The notes: generated by a model not told the origin, from the sequence alone. Positions 32,814 to 45,299 are shown, counted from the stretch's first letter. The stretch is 64,000 nt of DNA from Platanthera guangdongensis (GCA_039583875.1 CM077147.1:154031846-154095845), one strand, 5' to 3'. A program made the numbers and translations.

Positions 32814-34838
32814 ATGACCCAAAACAAAGATTATGCTAGCACCAGACCTCCAGTGTGCAATCTGTCCAAGTTTGCACTTTGGAAAGCAAGGATTAGATTA
32901 TACATGAATTCTATTGACGAGGACATTTTTAATTCTGTTTTGACAGTTTGTCCAAGACCTCCAGAGAACACAAGCACAAATGCTGTTCCACCTCCATTAG
33001 GAACAGATGCTGATATCAAGAAGTGGAAGGTAGCAGATGCAAAGGCTATGAACATCTTAGCCCAGACCATGTCTGATGACATCTTCCAAAATGTGGCTGA
33101 ATACAATTCAGAAAGGAAATTTGGGATAAGCTCTCTCAAATAGTCTCAGGATCTGCTGATGAAGGAAAGGATAGGAGATCCCACCTCATATCCCAATATG
33201 CGAATTTCAAGAAAGGAGAAGCTGAGCCAGTAGCTGAAATGTACAACAGGCTCAGTCTGATAGTCAATGAACTAAAGACTTTGGATAAAGAGATCTCACT
33301 GACTGAACTTAATGACAAAATCCTAATGTGCTTCTCAAGCACTTGGGACTCAAGAATCTGGCCAATCAAGGATGCCAGAAGTCTGAATGAGATTACCATA
33401 GAAGCTCTTTTGGGCAAGCTCAAATCTTATGAGCTGCTCATTAAGAACAGAGAAGAAGAGCAGAAGGCTGCCTCACCAGCCACAAGAAAAGAGAAGACAA
33501 TAGCCTTCAAAGCAACTGAAGATCAGCCTGAAGACAAAGTCACAGACAATGATGAACTGCTCAGTGTATTGGCCAAAAGATTTTACAAGATGGCCAGAAA
33601 GGAATTCAGAAGGAGATCATACAAAGAGCATGATAAGCCAAGGTATGATAAGTCAATTAGTAAAGAAATTGTTTGCTTTACTTGTAGGAAACCAGGGCAC
33701 ATTGTACCTGACTGTCCAGAGAATAAAAATAAGGACAGAAGGGATAAGAAAGAAAGAAGAAAGGACAAAGACTTCAAGAAAAATGGCAATGACAAACCCT
33801 CCTCAAGCAAGAACAAACACACAAGGAAGGGATTTGTTGCTGAATCCTAGAGTGAAACTGAAGAGGAATCAGAAGCCTCATCCAGCTCCAGTGATGATGA
33901 AGATGATGCAGAAGAGAAGGAGTTCTGCATGATGGCAATCAATGACTCTCAACACAATTCAGATGCAGAAGACTCAGAGTCAGACTCAGAGACTGAACTT
34001 GAAGAGGACCAGGTAATTAGTTCTTTTGATTTCAATTCAGAGGACTTTAAATCTGAGTTTAAAGCATTATGTTTAGACTTACTAAAATCTGAGAAGGAAA
34101 TTATTTCTCTCAGAAATCAATTGTCTGAACATAGTTTCTTAAAGTCAGAAAACCTCAAACTCTCTAAGGAGTTGGAGTGCTGTAGGGAGCAGATAGCTTC
34201 ACTAAAAGGTGAGCTATCAGAGGCCAAGAAGCTTGAAGAATCCCTTAATGGGAGAAGTATCAAGCTGATGGACATCACAAGCACAGTGAACTCCAGATTC
34301 AATAGTACACTGGGCTTGAGTGCTTCATCCAGCCAACCTATAGTTCTAACAACCCCAATCAAGTTCATTTCTGATAAAGGGAAGGGAGTTGTAGAGGTAG
34401 CTAGGAAAAATTCTGATCTGCCTAAGAAAACTAAGTTGCAGCAAAAATCGTCGAACGGAGATCGACGATCGTCGAACGCAGATCGACGATCTCAGGCAAA
34501 ATCGTCGAACTCAGGTCGACGATCTCTAATTCCTGAACTCTACCACAGTCGACCGTCGAACGGAGCTCGACGATCTGACCCAAGATCATCGAACGCAGCT
34601 CCACGATCGTCGAACAGAGATCAGAGCTCTGGAAATTCTTTCAAGGGCAAATCAAAATCCAATCCTAGGGGTCCTTCATCCCAAAGCTTTAACCCTTATA
34701 CTGAATGGACAATACCTCCAAGGAGATATCATCCTGAAGGTTATTAGAGTCAACCTGGGATGTCTTTTATTTCTGATTTTAAAGGTTATCAACCTAGGCC
34801 CAAGGTAAACTGGGTCAAAAACAAATGAATTATTTTAT
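32814..34838 (+). pseudogene. Element E copy 2 gag and gag-protease linker
   Basis: Starts MTQNKDYASTRPP. The copia gag domain (KARIRLYMNSID) is frameshifted near 33140 and continues from 33239 (EMYNRLSLIVNEL). A CCHC zinc knuckle lies at 33674-33715 (CFTCRKPGHIVPDC). A TAG stop at 33848-33850 is followed by an acidic, coiled-coil-like part (LLKSEKEIISLRNQLSEHSF) and an Arg/Ser repeat (34447-34625) encoded by the palindrome motif. Another TAG is at 34745-34747. Long coiled-coil gags are usual for SIRE elements. Confidence 0.85.
34447..34625 (+). repeat. Palindrome motif array inside the gag coding region
   Basis: Repeats of TCGTCGAACGGAGATCGACG in frame encode SSNGDRRS-like units (SSNADRRS, SSNSGRRS, PSNGARRS, SSNAAPRS). 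The DNA motif is that of E's LTRs and of the pre-ORF array. Confidence 0.9.
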
Positions 34839-36269
34839 GTGCAGGTGAAGACCTATCCAACATCAAACCAACAATGGTATTTGGATAGTGGGTGCTATAA
34901 GCACATGACAGGAAACAGGGACAACCTCACATCCTTTAAAGCCAAGCTTGGACCCAAAGTTATATTTGGTGATTCAAACTTTGGACAAACTAAAGGATAT
35001 GGTGCAGTCCAGATTGGGACAGTGACATTCAAGAAGGTAGCCTATGTGGAAGGACTGAAGCATAATTTGATACGTATCAGTCAGCTGTGTGATGAAGGCT
35101 ACCAGGTGACTTTTAGCAAAGCCTTATGCAAGATCAAGTCAGAGGACAACACAACTATGTTGACAGGTAAAAGGAAAGGTAACATCTACTTAGTAGATTT
35201 TCTTTCAACAGATGTAGACATTTGCCTGTTTAATTCTGTTTGTAGACCTAATATTTCATGGCATAAGAGACTAGGACATCTAAACCTTAGAACCATTGCT
35301 AGGCTATCCAAGGACAACCTTGTTAGAGGACTACCTTCTGGCCCCTACAAGAAGGAAGGACTCTGCAGGGCTTGTCAATTAGGCAATCAAACTAAAAATA
35401 GTTTCAAATCACTTAATAAGAGTGATTCACCTAGGATCTTGTATCTGTTACACATGGATCTTTTTGGACCCATCACAGTACAAAGCCTAGGAGGGAAATC
35501 TTACACTTTGGTAGTTGTAGATGACTTCTCTAGGTTCACATGGGTGTTCTTTCTGAGGAAGAAGTCTGATAACTTTAAGTGTTTGACAGAGTTTCTCAAA
35601 TGTATACAGATTGAGTTCAATACTCACATTGCCCTGATCAGAAGTGATCATGGGACAGAGTTTGATTCTCTTCTTATGCAAGAGTTCTGTCAGAGTGAAG
35701 GGATCAGGCATACTTTCTCAGCTCCTAGAACTCCTCAACAAAATGGGGTAGCTGAAAGGAAAAATAGAACCCTTATTGAATATGCCACTACATTGTTGTT
35801 AGATGCTCACCTTCCTCTATCTTTTTGGGCAGAGGCAGTGAACACCTCCAACTATGTGTTGAACAGAAGTTTGATACATAAACTAAAGGGCAAGACTCCC
35901 TATGAATTACTCAAAGGGAAGAAACCTAAAGTTGATTATTTTAGAATTTTTGGTTGTATTTGTTATATACATAATAATGACAAGAGATATTTAGCAAAAT
36001 TTCAAGCTAAAGCTGATGAAGGAGTGTTTCTGGGATACTCCATGATCAATAAGGCTTATAGGGCTTATAATAAAACATCTCTTAAAATTGAAGAATCTGT
36101 TCACATATCATTTGATGAATCTAACATGTCTTTCAAGGAGAAGAATACTTCTACCATAGAACCTTTGCAGGTACATTCTCTTGCTGAAAATTTGAACAGG
36201 TTACAGGTCACTCAAAAAGAGGAAAGCAGTGAAGATGAAGAAAGCATTCAACATATTGAAGAGAAATAA
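34839..36269 (+). pseudogene. Element E copy 2 protease and integrase
   Basis: The protease has DSG at 34884-34892 (YLDSGCYKHMTG). The pre-integrase zinc region reads WHKRLGHLNLRTIARL..CRACQLGNQ. The integrase core has Asp at 35457 (HMDLFG), Asp at 35646 (RSDHGTEF) and Glu at 35754 (NGVAERKNRT), spaced 62 and 35 residues apart. Catalytic residues are intact through this segment. It ends at a TAA (36267-36269). The true polyprotein would be continuous with gag and RT. Confidence 0.92.
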
Positions 36270-37997
36270 CTTGAAGAGCCAGTTGTTATATCACAAGAGG
36301 AAACAACAACACAGGTTGGTGAACAATCAACACCCCTTGTTGATTTAGTAACATCAAGAGACCATCCAATTTCCCAAGTAATTGGAGACATCTCAGCTGG
36401 TGTGCAAACCAGAAATCAGGTCAACCAAAACCTGTTGCACACTTGCTTCCTATCTCAAATTGAACCTCAGTCCATTCAAGATGCAGAGCAAGATCCACAC
36501 TGGATCATTGCAATGCAAGAAGAGTTGCATCAATTTGAAAGGAACAAAGTTTGGGAACTAGTGTCAAATCCTAAGGATCACTCCATTGTTGGAACAAAGT
36601 GAGTGTTCAGAAACAAATTGGATGATCAAGGAGTAATTGTAAGGAACAAGGCAAGGCTAGTTGCTCAAGGATATTCTCAAGAAGAAGGCATAGACTATGA
36701 CCAGACTTTTGCACTAGTTGCAAGATTGGAAGCCATCAGAATCTTCTTAGCTTATGCAGCACACAAAGGCTTCAAGGTATATCCGATGGATGTAAAAAGT
36801 GCATTTCTAAATGGAGACATCAAAGAAGAAGTCAATGTCAGACAACCTCCAGGTTTTATCTCTCCAACCCATCCTGATTATGTTTTTAAGTTGAACAAAG
36901 CATTATATGGTCTCAAGCAAGCTCCTATAGCATGGTATGAGACCCTAGCATGCTTCCTTCTGGAAAATGGATTTATAAGGGGTAGAGTAGACCAAACTCT
37001 TTTCATTAAAACCCATAAGTCTCATACCCTACTAGTACAGATTTATGTAGATGATATTATTTTTGGTTCTACTGATTCACATTTGTGCAAAAGGTTTTCC
37101 AACCTAATGCATTCTAAATTTGAAATGAGTAGCATGGGTGAGCTATCCTTCTTTCTAGGATTGCAAGTCAAACAACATGCTGAAGGCATCTTTATTTCTC
37201 AAACCAAGTATGCAAATGAATTGGTCAAGAAATTTGGTATGTCTGAAGCATCCTGTATGAAAACACCCATGCCTACCAATGCTGTATTGGATGCTGATGA
37301 ACATGGGAAACCTGTTGATCAGACAACATATAGAGCAATGATTGGCTCCTTACTGTACCTTACAGCTAGTAAACCTGATATAATGTTTGCTACATGCATA
37401 TGTGCTAGATTCCAAGTAAGCCATAGAGAGTCACACCTAACATTAGTTAAAAGGATTCTCAGGTATGTTAAAAGTTGTCCAAATCTAGGTCTTTGATATC
37501 CAAAAGATTCAGCATTTGAATTAACTGGATTTTCTGATGCTGATTATGCTGGATGCAGAATTGACAGGAAAAGCACCAGTGGAACTTGTCAGTTTCTTGG
37601 TGACAGACTTGTCTCTTGGTTTTGCAAGAAACAAACTTCTGTGTCAACTTCAACTGTTGAAGCTGAATATATGGCTGCAGGCAGTTGTTGTTCACAAATC
37701 TTGTGGATTCAAAACCAACTCCTAGACTATGGCTACAACTTAGAGAAGTCAAAAATCTTTTATGATAAAACCAGTGCTATTTCTATAACTCAAAATCCAG
37801 TCCTCCATAGTAGGACAAAACACATAGAAATTAGGCATCACTTTTTAAAGGATAATGTTGAGAAGAATAAAATTGAACTTCAATATATCCCAACTGATTT
37901 GCAAAGTGGAGATATTTTCACCAAACCCTTGGATGAAAAGAAACATACCTTCTTCCTAAATCAGTTAGGAATGTTAGATGGAGGAAATCTAAAATAA
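36270..37997 (+). pseudogene. Element E copy 2 reverse transcriptase and RNase H
   Basis: RT reads through [44 protein letters not shown] and an intact YVDD at 37044-37055. Stops: TGA 36600-36602 and TGA 37494-37496. RNase H (GFSDADYAGCRIDRKSTSG, STSTVEAEYMAAG) follows to the native stop near 37995. Both internal TGAs fall where tryptophan is expected. Copy 1 retains only the last part. Confidence 0.92.
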
Positions 37998-38086
37998 TAT
38001 CCAAGATTTTAAAAGTTTAAAAATTGACCAAGACTAGGCAAACATCTTGATTTTTCTTAGTGTCTAGAGTGTATTTCTAGTCTCTG

Positions 38087-38382
38087 AACTGCGCTCGACG
38101 ATATTCCCCCAGATCGTCAAACGGAGATCGATGATTTCCGAAATCGTCGACCTGAGTTCAGCGTTTCTCAGATAGTGTTCAACTATCTCTTCCGGTCAAC
38201 GATCATCGAATGGTGCTCGACGATTTTGTTCTCTGAACGATCGTCGAACAGAGCTCGACGCTCTCCAATATCGTCGAACGGAGATCGATGATATTGAAGA
38301 CCCTTCAGATTCCTTTAGAAGCCCCGATCATCGAACTGAGTTCAACGATCTTTCCTTTTCTGCGTCGAACCCTAATATAAAA
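38087..38382 (+). promoter_or_regulatory. Palindrome array and TATA before extra ORF, copy 2
   Basis: Same arrangement as in copy 1: TCGTCGA/TCGACGA palindromes to about 38350, TATAAAA at 38376-38382, then a pyrimidine-rich leader and TTTTTGCAG before the ATG. Conservation of the layout shows it is a property of the family rather than of one damaged copy. Confidence 0.5.
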
Positions 38383-38496
38383 TTCATTTTTCGCCGTCGT
38401 TCTCCTTTTGCGCTTTCGATCTCTCTGCAAAAATTCTCTTTCCCTCCAAACATCTCTACACTTGGTCATTTTGTTTATTAATTTTTGCAGGTAACC

Positions 38497-41461
38497 ATGG
38501 CAGTCTCAGTTGCCGTTTTAGCCGCAATTAAATTCGATGCTGGATTTGATATAGACATGGAGTCCTTCAGCACCACTGATCAAGTTTTTCAAGATATTCT
38601 GGAACTGCTCAAGGAGCAGAAGCTTGTTACCATCATGTCCACAAGAATCAAGTTGGCTGCTGATGAGATTAAGGAGTGGGTCTACACTGCCCACAACCAG
38701 GACCAAAACACAGTGGTCGGTTCAATTTCTGGAACCCAGGTGCCTTTGACTCCTGCTATTCTGACAGAGGTTTTTGAATTAAGTTCTGGAAGAGATTCTG
38801 TTGAATTGTCTGTAGAGGAATTTTCTGATTTACTTGTTAGAATGGGTCACTCTGATGCAAACCCTAGCAAGCTGCTGAAGAAGAACCTAACTGTGGAATA
38901 TAGATTTTTGGCTGATGTAGTGGGAAAGGTTCTGCTGGCCAAGCATTCAGCACATGATACTATCTCTAGGTATCAGCTGTGCTTGATGGGAGCCATTGTG
39001 GATAAGAAGCAATTTAACTGGGGAGAGGTCTTCTTTGACCTGATTAAGAAGAAGATAAATAAGAACTTTGTGAATTTTGGGAGGATCCTAGGGCTCTTTC
39101 TTCAGAACAGATGCCCTACCCTACTAGTATCTTCTGGGATACATATTAATGCATCTAAGAGGCTATCCTGTGCCCTATTTGGCAAATGGGACAGGCAGAT
39201 AACCAAGCCCAGCAGGCCTTCTGCAAGCACAACTTCAGGCACAAGGACTGTAATAGTCTCTTCCCCTCAAGTCTCTGCCCCTGGAGAAGACTTGCCTGCT
39301 GCTTCTCCTCCTCCTCCTATTTCATCCCCTCCAGTTCCATCCACCATTCCAATTTCATCCACCATCATCATCTCCAGCCCATCTCCAACATCTATTCCAT
39401 CTCCAATTCCAACTCTTCCTATAACAGAAGAAGTATTCCATCCATTACACAACTACCCTCACCCAGACATGGACACATCATCCACCATTCCCTTATTCAA
39501 TCTTCTTGATGATTACTTCATGGATGACTCACCTTCATCTCCTCCTGAGCTACTCTCCTCCTCCACATCTTACCAACATCTTCTACAAGATATTATTGAT
39601 CAACCCTCTTTCACACCCTCTATCTCAATACCACTGTCTTCCATTTCCACAATACCCACACCTCAACCTTCACTTCCCCCATACACCAGATCTCCACCAC
39701 CATCACCAGTTGCTCCTCCATCCTTCTCTACCTCTGCTCAAGTCCCTGTTGAGCAAGTAGACATTCCTGCCCTAGCTGACAAGTTATATGAACTGCTAGC
39801 CCCCAGGCTATCACTTCTATTGGAGACCTCCTTGGCTCCACTCCTTCAGTCAGTGGCAGCCCTTTCTGCCAGGCTATCCTCTCTCTTTCCTCAGGCAATC
39901 CCTTCCTCTAGGTGCCTTGATCCAGCTCTCTCTGAATCTAGGCAATGGGGAGATGCCTTATGAAGATGTGAGATTGCCTGCTGCTGCTGCTGCTGCTGTT
40001 ATTCAAGCTCCAGTTTCAACTTCTCCAGTTGCTGTCTTCTCAGTAGACCTCAGGTCCTTATTATCAGTTTTTGATTCAGCTTATTTCAGTTGTCTTCCAG
40101 TGAGTAATGCAGTCCAGCCCTCAGAGGATCTTTCCAAGGCCATTGTGCCCTTCTCAAGTTGTGACACCAGTGTTATAACTTCATTTGTAAATTCAGTTTA
40201 TGCTGCAAATAGTGTTGCTGTTTCTGTTGCTGCTGCTGTCAGTGATGATGCTGCTGATGTTCCAGTGTCTGAGGATATGCAGACAAAGGCATATGATTTG
40301 GAGCCTACTATTATTGCTGATGTTGTTCCTGCTGTTGTCACTGATGCTGAGGTTCCTGTATCTGAAAGTATCTTCTCTGAATCTATTGCTGCTCCAGTTA
40401 CTGCTGCTATTACTACTGCTGTTGCTACAACATCTGCCAGTACTATATCTGTTGTGTCTGCTGCTGTTACAACTGCTGTTTCATCTGCTCCAACACAACA
40501 ACAAAAAGAATATATGAAAAATATTGATGCTTTATATGATGAGCAAAGCTCTGAGAGTGATGAATTTAAGACTGATTCTGATGATTCTTCTGCCACTATA
40601 GCCAGGAAAAGGAAGGCAAGGAGCAAAGCTATGAAAAGAGTGCCTCCAGCCAAAGTCAAGGACGCCAATGACATACCTTATTACATTCTTCATGACTGCC
40701 CCATTACTGAGCATTGGATGCAATACTCCAAGAACCAACTTAAAGCCATGAAGAAGAAGAGGAAGTATGAGAAAGGATCTTCTCAGTTTCATCATCCTCA
40801 TCCTCCTCCACCACCTCCTCCTGATGCAGGTGCAGGTGGAAGCTCAGCTGCTCAACCTTCTACTAAAAGCCAAACCCCCTATCAGCCTCATGCAAGATCT
40901 CATTATAGGGGAAGCCAGTCCAGAGGTTCTCAATATAGAAGAGGAAACTACAGAGGAAGCCAAATGGAATTCCAAGTCTACTCAAAAGGCTATTCAAGGC
41001 AACATCCATACTCTAGGGAAGGACAAGCTTTATTAGATACAACTTCAGGTCCTTTTTCCTACAAGTTAAAAGAAGTAGTCTCATACATAGCTCCTCAAGA
41101 TAATCCTTTCAACAGATATGAGCCTCCAGTGCCCTTTGAGGATACTGAAAACAATCCTACTGCATGGACTACCAAAATGAAAGAATTAGCTGCCCTGGAT
41201 CAAATTAAGAAAGCTAAAGAGCAAGGCAGAGATACCTCCAACATTACTACATTGTCTGAACAAAGAAAAAAGGAACTGGAAAGATATGCCTCAAGCAAAT
41301 TTTTTGATTCTGATAGATATATGGAGCTGCATCCTGAAGCTGTGGTACCAAGGCCTAAACAACAAACCTCTTTAGGTGCAGCAGATGACAGAAGATCCAA
41401 AAAGGAAGCTCTCAATCCTAATAGAGAAATCAAACTTATAAAGAGCAAGGAGAAAGAATAA
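38497..41461 (+). pseudogene. Element E copy 2: extra ORF
   Basis: ATG at 38497 in context ACCATGG. Colinear with copy 1, with scattered substitutions. A one-base length difference near 39946 (CAATGGGGAG against CAGGGGGAG) shifts the frame and brings a stop at 39961-39963. The remaining 500 codons are open in the next frame to 41461. Domain order as in copy 1. The two copies are broken at different points, so the breaks post-date their duplication. Confidence 0.82.
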
Positions 41462-41614
41462 CTCTGTAAGGTGACAATTGTTCTGATTTCTGATTTCTGT
41501 CTGGGATAATATATCTATGATTCTGCTTTGTTATTGTTTATTGTTGTTTTGTATGTTGTTCTTTAATTTCTCCAATTTCTGTAAATAGTAATCCTAACCC
41601 AAATATGGGGAGAT

Positions 41615-43234
41615 TGTTGGAACACCCTATTACTAATTTGGGTCAGGATCACTATGTCTTTAGGAAACCTATTTTTGACCTCATTGTATAGATCTAAAGG
41701 TCAATTAGAATTGAGTCTAAGGGTTAGTAGTTAGGTTTGGAAGCTGCCCTCAAGACCAAGGTTTTTCAGTTTGGAGACTAAGTCATATCGTCGAGCTCAG
41801 TACGACGAATCGTCGAACTCCAATCGACGATCGTCTAGCTCAACTTTAACAGATCGTCAAACTCCATTCGACGATCGTTGAGCTCAACTTCAACAAATCG
41901 TCGAAATCCATTCGACGATCTGCGAGCTCAGTTCGACGATCTTGACTCCAGTTTTGATTCTCTATCTCTGAGCTCAGTTCGACGATAGTTGAGCTCAGAT
42001 CGACGATCTCTGTTGCTGTATAAGTCCAAATCGCTGAACTCAGTTCGACGATAGTGGAGCTCAGTTCGACGCTTTTCTGAAGAGTTCGATGATTTTCAAT
42101 ATTCAAATTCAGGATAGTTAAGGCGTTATTCTCAGCAATTAATTCAGAAGATCTTGTAGCCGTTTCCATTTATTCTGGACCAAGTTTCAAGGGATTATCA
42201 AGGAATGTTTCTTTGGACTTTCCCCAGAAGACAATTGCAATTAAGGAAGTCATTTAATGACAGGCTAACGGCTATTCTTGACAGAGGATCATTTTCCACT
42301 CAGCAAAAAGGAAATAAAAGACAAGATTTTTGAATCTCTCAAAAGACCTATCAACAAGAAGAACAAGAAGAGTGTGATCAAGAACAAGAGAAAAAGATTC
42401 TCTGCTACAATTTTTCTCTGGAACAACATCTCTCTCAACAATCACTCAAGAGAAAGCTGTAGTCATTCTCTGTCTCAAAGATCAACAAGAACACACACCA
42501 AAAGGAGATCAACAAATCTGAAATCTTCAGATCCCCTTTGATTCAAGTGTTCAAGGCCATCATCATTCAAGACTCCAGACACCTAACATTTCAGCTGTTG
42601 CTGAAATCATCATTTGCTGGAGATCACTTTCTGAAGGCCTATCACCCTACAACAAAGCTTCATTTCCTGAACATCTCAAGAACTCAGGGGGAGCTTTGAC
42701 AACATCAAATCCACATAGTCTTCTCAGCTGCTTTGAGAAAGAGAAGACTTCCATCACTCTCTCATCCCCATCTCTGTAAAGGGTTTTTCAAACTCCTTTC
42801 AAAATTTTGTGCTTGGTTTTTGAGCACCTTATCAAAAGCTCATTGGTGGCAAGACACCTGATCAAAAACTCTGGTTTGGTTTTTGAGCACCTTATCAAAA
42901 GCTCATTGGTGCCCAGGACACCTGATCAACTCATCCTGCAGTGGATTGCTACCTAGGGTGGTAGAAGAGTGGATGTACCCAAGTTTAGGGGAACCATTAT
43001 AGCTCCTTGTGTCTTCTGGCTTGCTTGTTTTTATTTTTGTTTCTGGCTGTGATCTGTGATTAGTTTAGATCTGTGATTAGTTTCTTTTGTAGATTGTAAT
43101 TAGATATCTGCTGTGTTTAGATTTATTATTTTCTTCCCTGTTCACTCAGATTGCAACAATTGTTGTAAAAAGTTTTTAAGCACCATACTCTATTCACCCC
43201 CCTCTAGAGTATATCAGATCTAGCTGCACTTTCA
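41615..43234 (+). repeat. Element E 3' LTR
   Basis: TGTTGGAACACCC to GCTGCACTTTCA, 1,620 bp, very similar to the middle LTR. The palindrome array is at 41788-42090. It is followed directly by C's 27-bp tandem repeat (gaatg at 43235-43239), so this end is an intact insertion border. Confidence 0.93.
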
Positions 43235-44018
43235 GAATGTCTGTGGTGTGTGCACGGCTATGAATGCTTATGGTGTGTGCGCGACTATGAATGTCTGTGG
43301 TGTATATGCGGCTGTGAATGTCTGCGATAGATTTCAGGATTTGAAACCTGATGTGCTGATGAGCTAGTAGAGTCTTGTTATAACCGATTTATACTATTGC
43401 TGCTTTTACCGGTTATACTGCAATCTTTTATAATTGCTCCTAGCTGTTCATATATGAAATGTTGTGCTAACCCTCTCTTGCTTCAGCTATTTACTTTTAT
43501 TGGGTGGGTGCATGCTCGTCCCCAGGATGTGGATCCGGAGAGGAGATTTGTTTCCACTTAGCTCTGTGACTAACGGTTATTTGATTAACCATTCACAGGA
43601 GGTGGAGCAGCGTAGTGACCCGTTGCCGCAAGAGATTATGCCAGCAGCTAGGTCTACTCGAGCAGATGCACCACCGCCGTCCCCAGAGTTTAGAGATGTG
43701 AGTTTCGCTGAGCAGCGTAGAGAGAGAGTATATGAGGATTATATGTAGCACATATATAGCCCACGGGCTTATTTAAATACTTAGGCTTCATCCCTAGGAC
43801 CTCTGTGATATTGATATTATATATCTATCTGCAATGGTTTCCTGTTAATGCTTCTGCTATACTTTGATGGGTTATGAATGTTATGATTCGAACCGAGCAA
43901 GGCAGTCATCTAGTGCTTGGATATGGTGGATCATTTCCCTAAGGAGCACTGGGTGGGCGTGTTGGGATAATAGTACCCCTCCGGCCCGACCCGGGCAAAA
44001 GGTTGGGGAGGCACTACA
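43235..44018 (+). mobile_element. Element C 3' LTR, last segment
   Basis: Resumes inside the 27-bp array, matches 4700-5093 plus 14160-14562 without B, and ends GAGGCACTACA at 44018. This uninterrupted copy shows the empty site of B near 43619. The next five bases, tactg, would be C's TSD. Confidence 0.85.
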
Positions 44019-44201
44019 TACTGCACTCAAGTGGTTTCATCCAAAAGGAAATGCTCAGGCCTTGCAGCAAGCCAGGCGGAGTAGGTGGTAACCTTCCTAA
44101 ATCTATCAGAATTTAAATTATTATTTTTGCTGCATAGGGTGTGTATGTCACTGACAAAGATACTTGATCAAGTGTTTTGACTTCTTCAAACATGGGGAGA
44201 T
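44019..44201 (+). mobile_element. Element G: 3' tail of internal region
   Basis: About 180 bp before a copia-type purine tract (CATGGGGAGAT, 44191-44201). No coding frame. C appears to have inserted here, so the rest of G should lie left of the window. Confidence 0.6.
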
Positions 44202-44394
44202 TATTGGGTCCATTGATCCCAATGTCGCAGATTTGAAGAAATCAAACTTATCAATGGCATACACATTGTTGTGATTGATGTATGGTTAAATTAATGCATA
44301 TAGGTTAGTCCATCTCAAAGTGATTAGACAGGTAGACTCAAAGAAGTGAGCTGGAAAGCCGAAAATAGTGGTTAAGGCAAAAGAGTTGATTGAT

Positions 44395-45110
44395 GTCAGT
44401 TCACTCAACGCAAGGCAGCTAAGCGCTGAGTAAGAAGCGCTGAGTGAACAAGGTCACTCAGCGCCTTATCCAAAGAAGAAAAAATTTGTCTACGACAAAA
44501 GCGCTGAGTGCAGAAGGTCACTCAGCGCTTAATAAAGAAGCTGGATTATCCAAGGCAAAAGCGTTGAATGAAGACAGGAGTGTTGAGTCAAAAGCGCTGA
44601 GTGTAGAAGGTCAGTCGGCACCTTCTTGAGAAGTTCAACCAGCGACTAAGGAAAAAGCATTGAGTGAGGCTAGTTCACTAAACGCTCCACTGAGTCTGTC
44701 AAAGCCTTGGAAGGAAGACAAGAAAATTAGTCTAAGTAAGAAGCGTTGAGTGAATTTAGTTGACTCAGCGCCTCAGGAAGAAAGTGCTGAGTCCTGAGAC
44801 AGAAGGAAGAAGCGTTTAGTGTAGTCAACACACTCAACGCTTTTAAGCAGAGAAAAATATTGTAAGTAAGAAGCGTTGAGTGAAGCCAGTTCACTCAACG
44901 CCTCAGCACGAAGAGAAGAAAAATCTGTCTAAGTATAGAAGCATTGAGAGAAGCCAGTTCACTCGACCCCTCAGCAGGAAGAGAAGATAATAGCTGAGAC
45001 AGAACCCTGTCTCAGCCCAACCACTGAGACACAACCGCTGAGACAGAACCCTGTTTCAGCCCAACTGCTGAGAAAGATCCGTTGAGACAGAAAAAGTGCT
45101 GAAAAGTGTC
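44395..45110 (+). repeat. AGCGCTGAGTG/CACTCAGCGC inverted-motif array in G LTR
   Basis: At least fifteen exact or near copies, often facing each other, for example GCGCTGAGTGA at 44437 and TCACTCAGCGC at 44454, forming an 11-bp stem with a 6-base loop. Toward the end the motif drifts to GCTGAGACAGAACCCTGTCTCAGC. Confidence 0.9.
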
Positions 45111-45289
45111 AAATTCCAGAATAGATGACGTCAGCAAAGGTTAACAAAGTCATCGCACTTTGAATTCTTTGTAGAAAAGATTCAACATGTCGTTAATGGA
45201 ACTGGGGGGCAGCTGGTATCTAAGGAAGGTGGTAACTAGTCCATTAATGTTGGGCCCACACCTCTCAAAAGTGTCATTGGTGAAGTCTC

Positions 45290-45299
45290 TATAAAAAGG
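45290..45299 (+). promoter_or_regulatory. TATA box of element G LTR
   Basis: TATAAAAAGG about 180 bp downstream of the palindrome array, in mid-LTR. A strong plant-type TATA box. Confidence 0.65.

Larger units (their letters stand above)
27016..43234 (+). mobile_element. Element E: truncated tandem pair of SIRE-like Ty1/copia elements
   Basis: Order: RNase H end, extra ORF, LTR (31066-32683), primer site, gag, protease, integrase, RT, RNase H, extra ORF, LTR (41615-43234). The middle LTR is both the 3' LTR of the first, truncated copy and the 5' LTR of the second. The copia order (integrase before RT) and the long ORF between pol and the 3' LTR indicate the SIRE/Maximus lineage. The bases before the middle LTR (gagat) do not match those after the last LTR (gaatg), so the second copy did not insert by itself. 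Confidence 0.92.
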
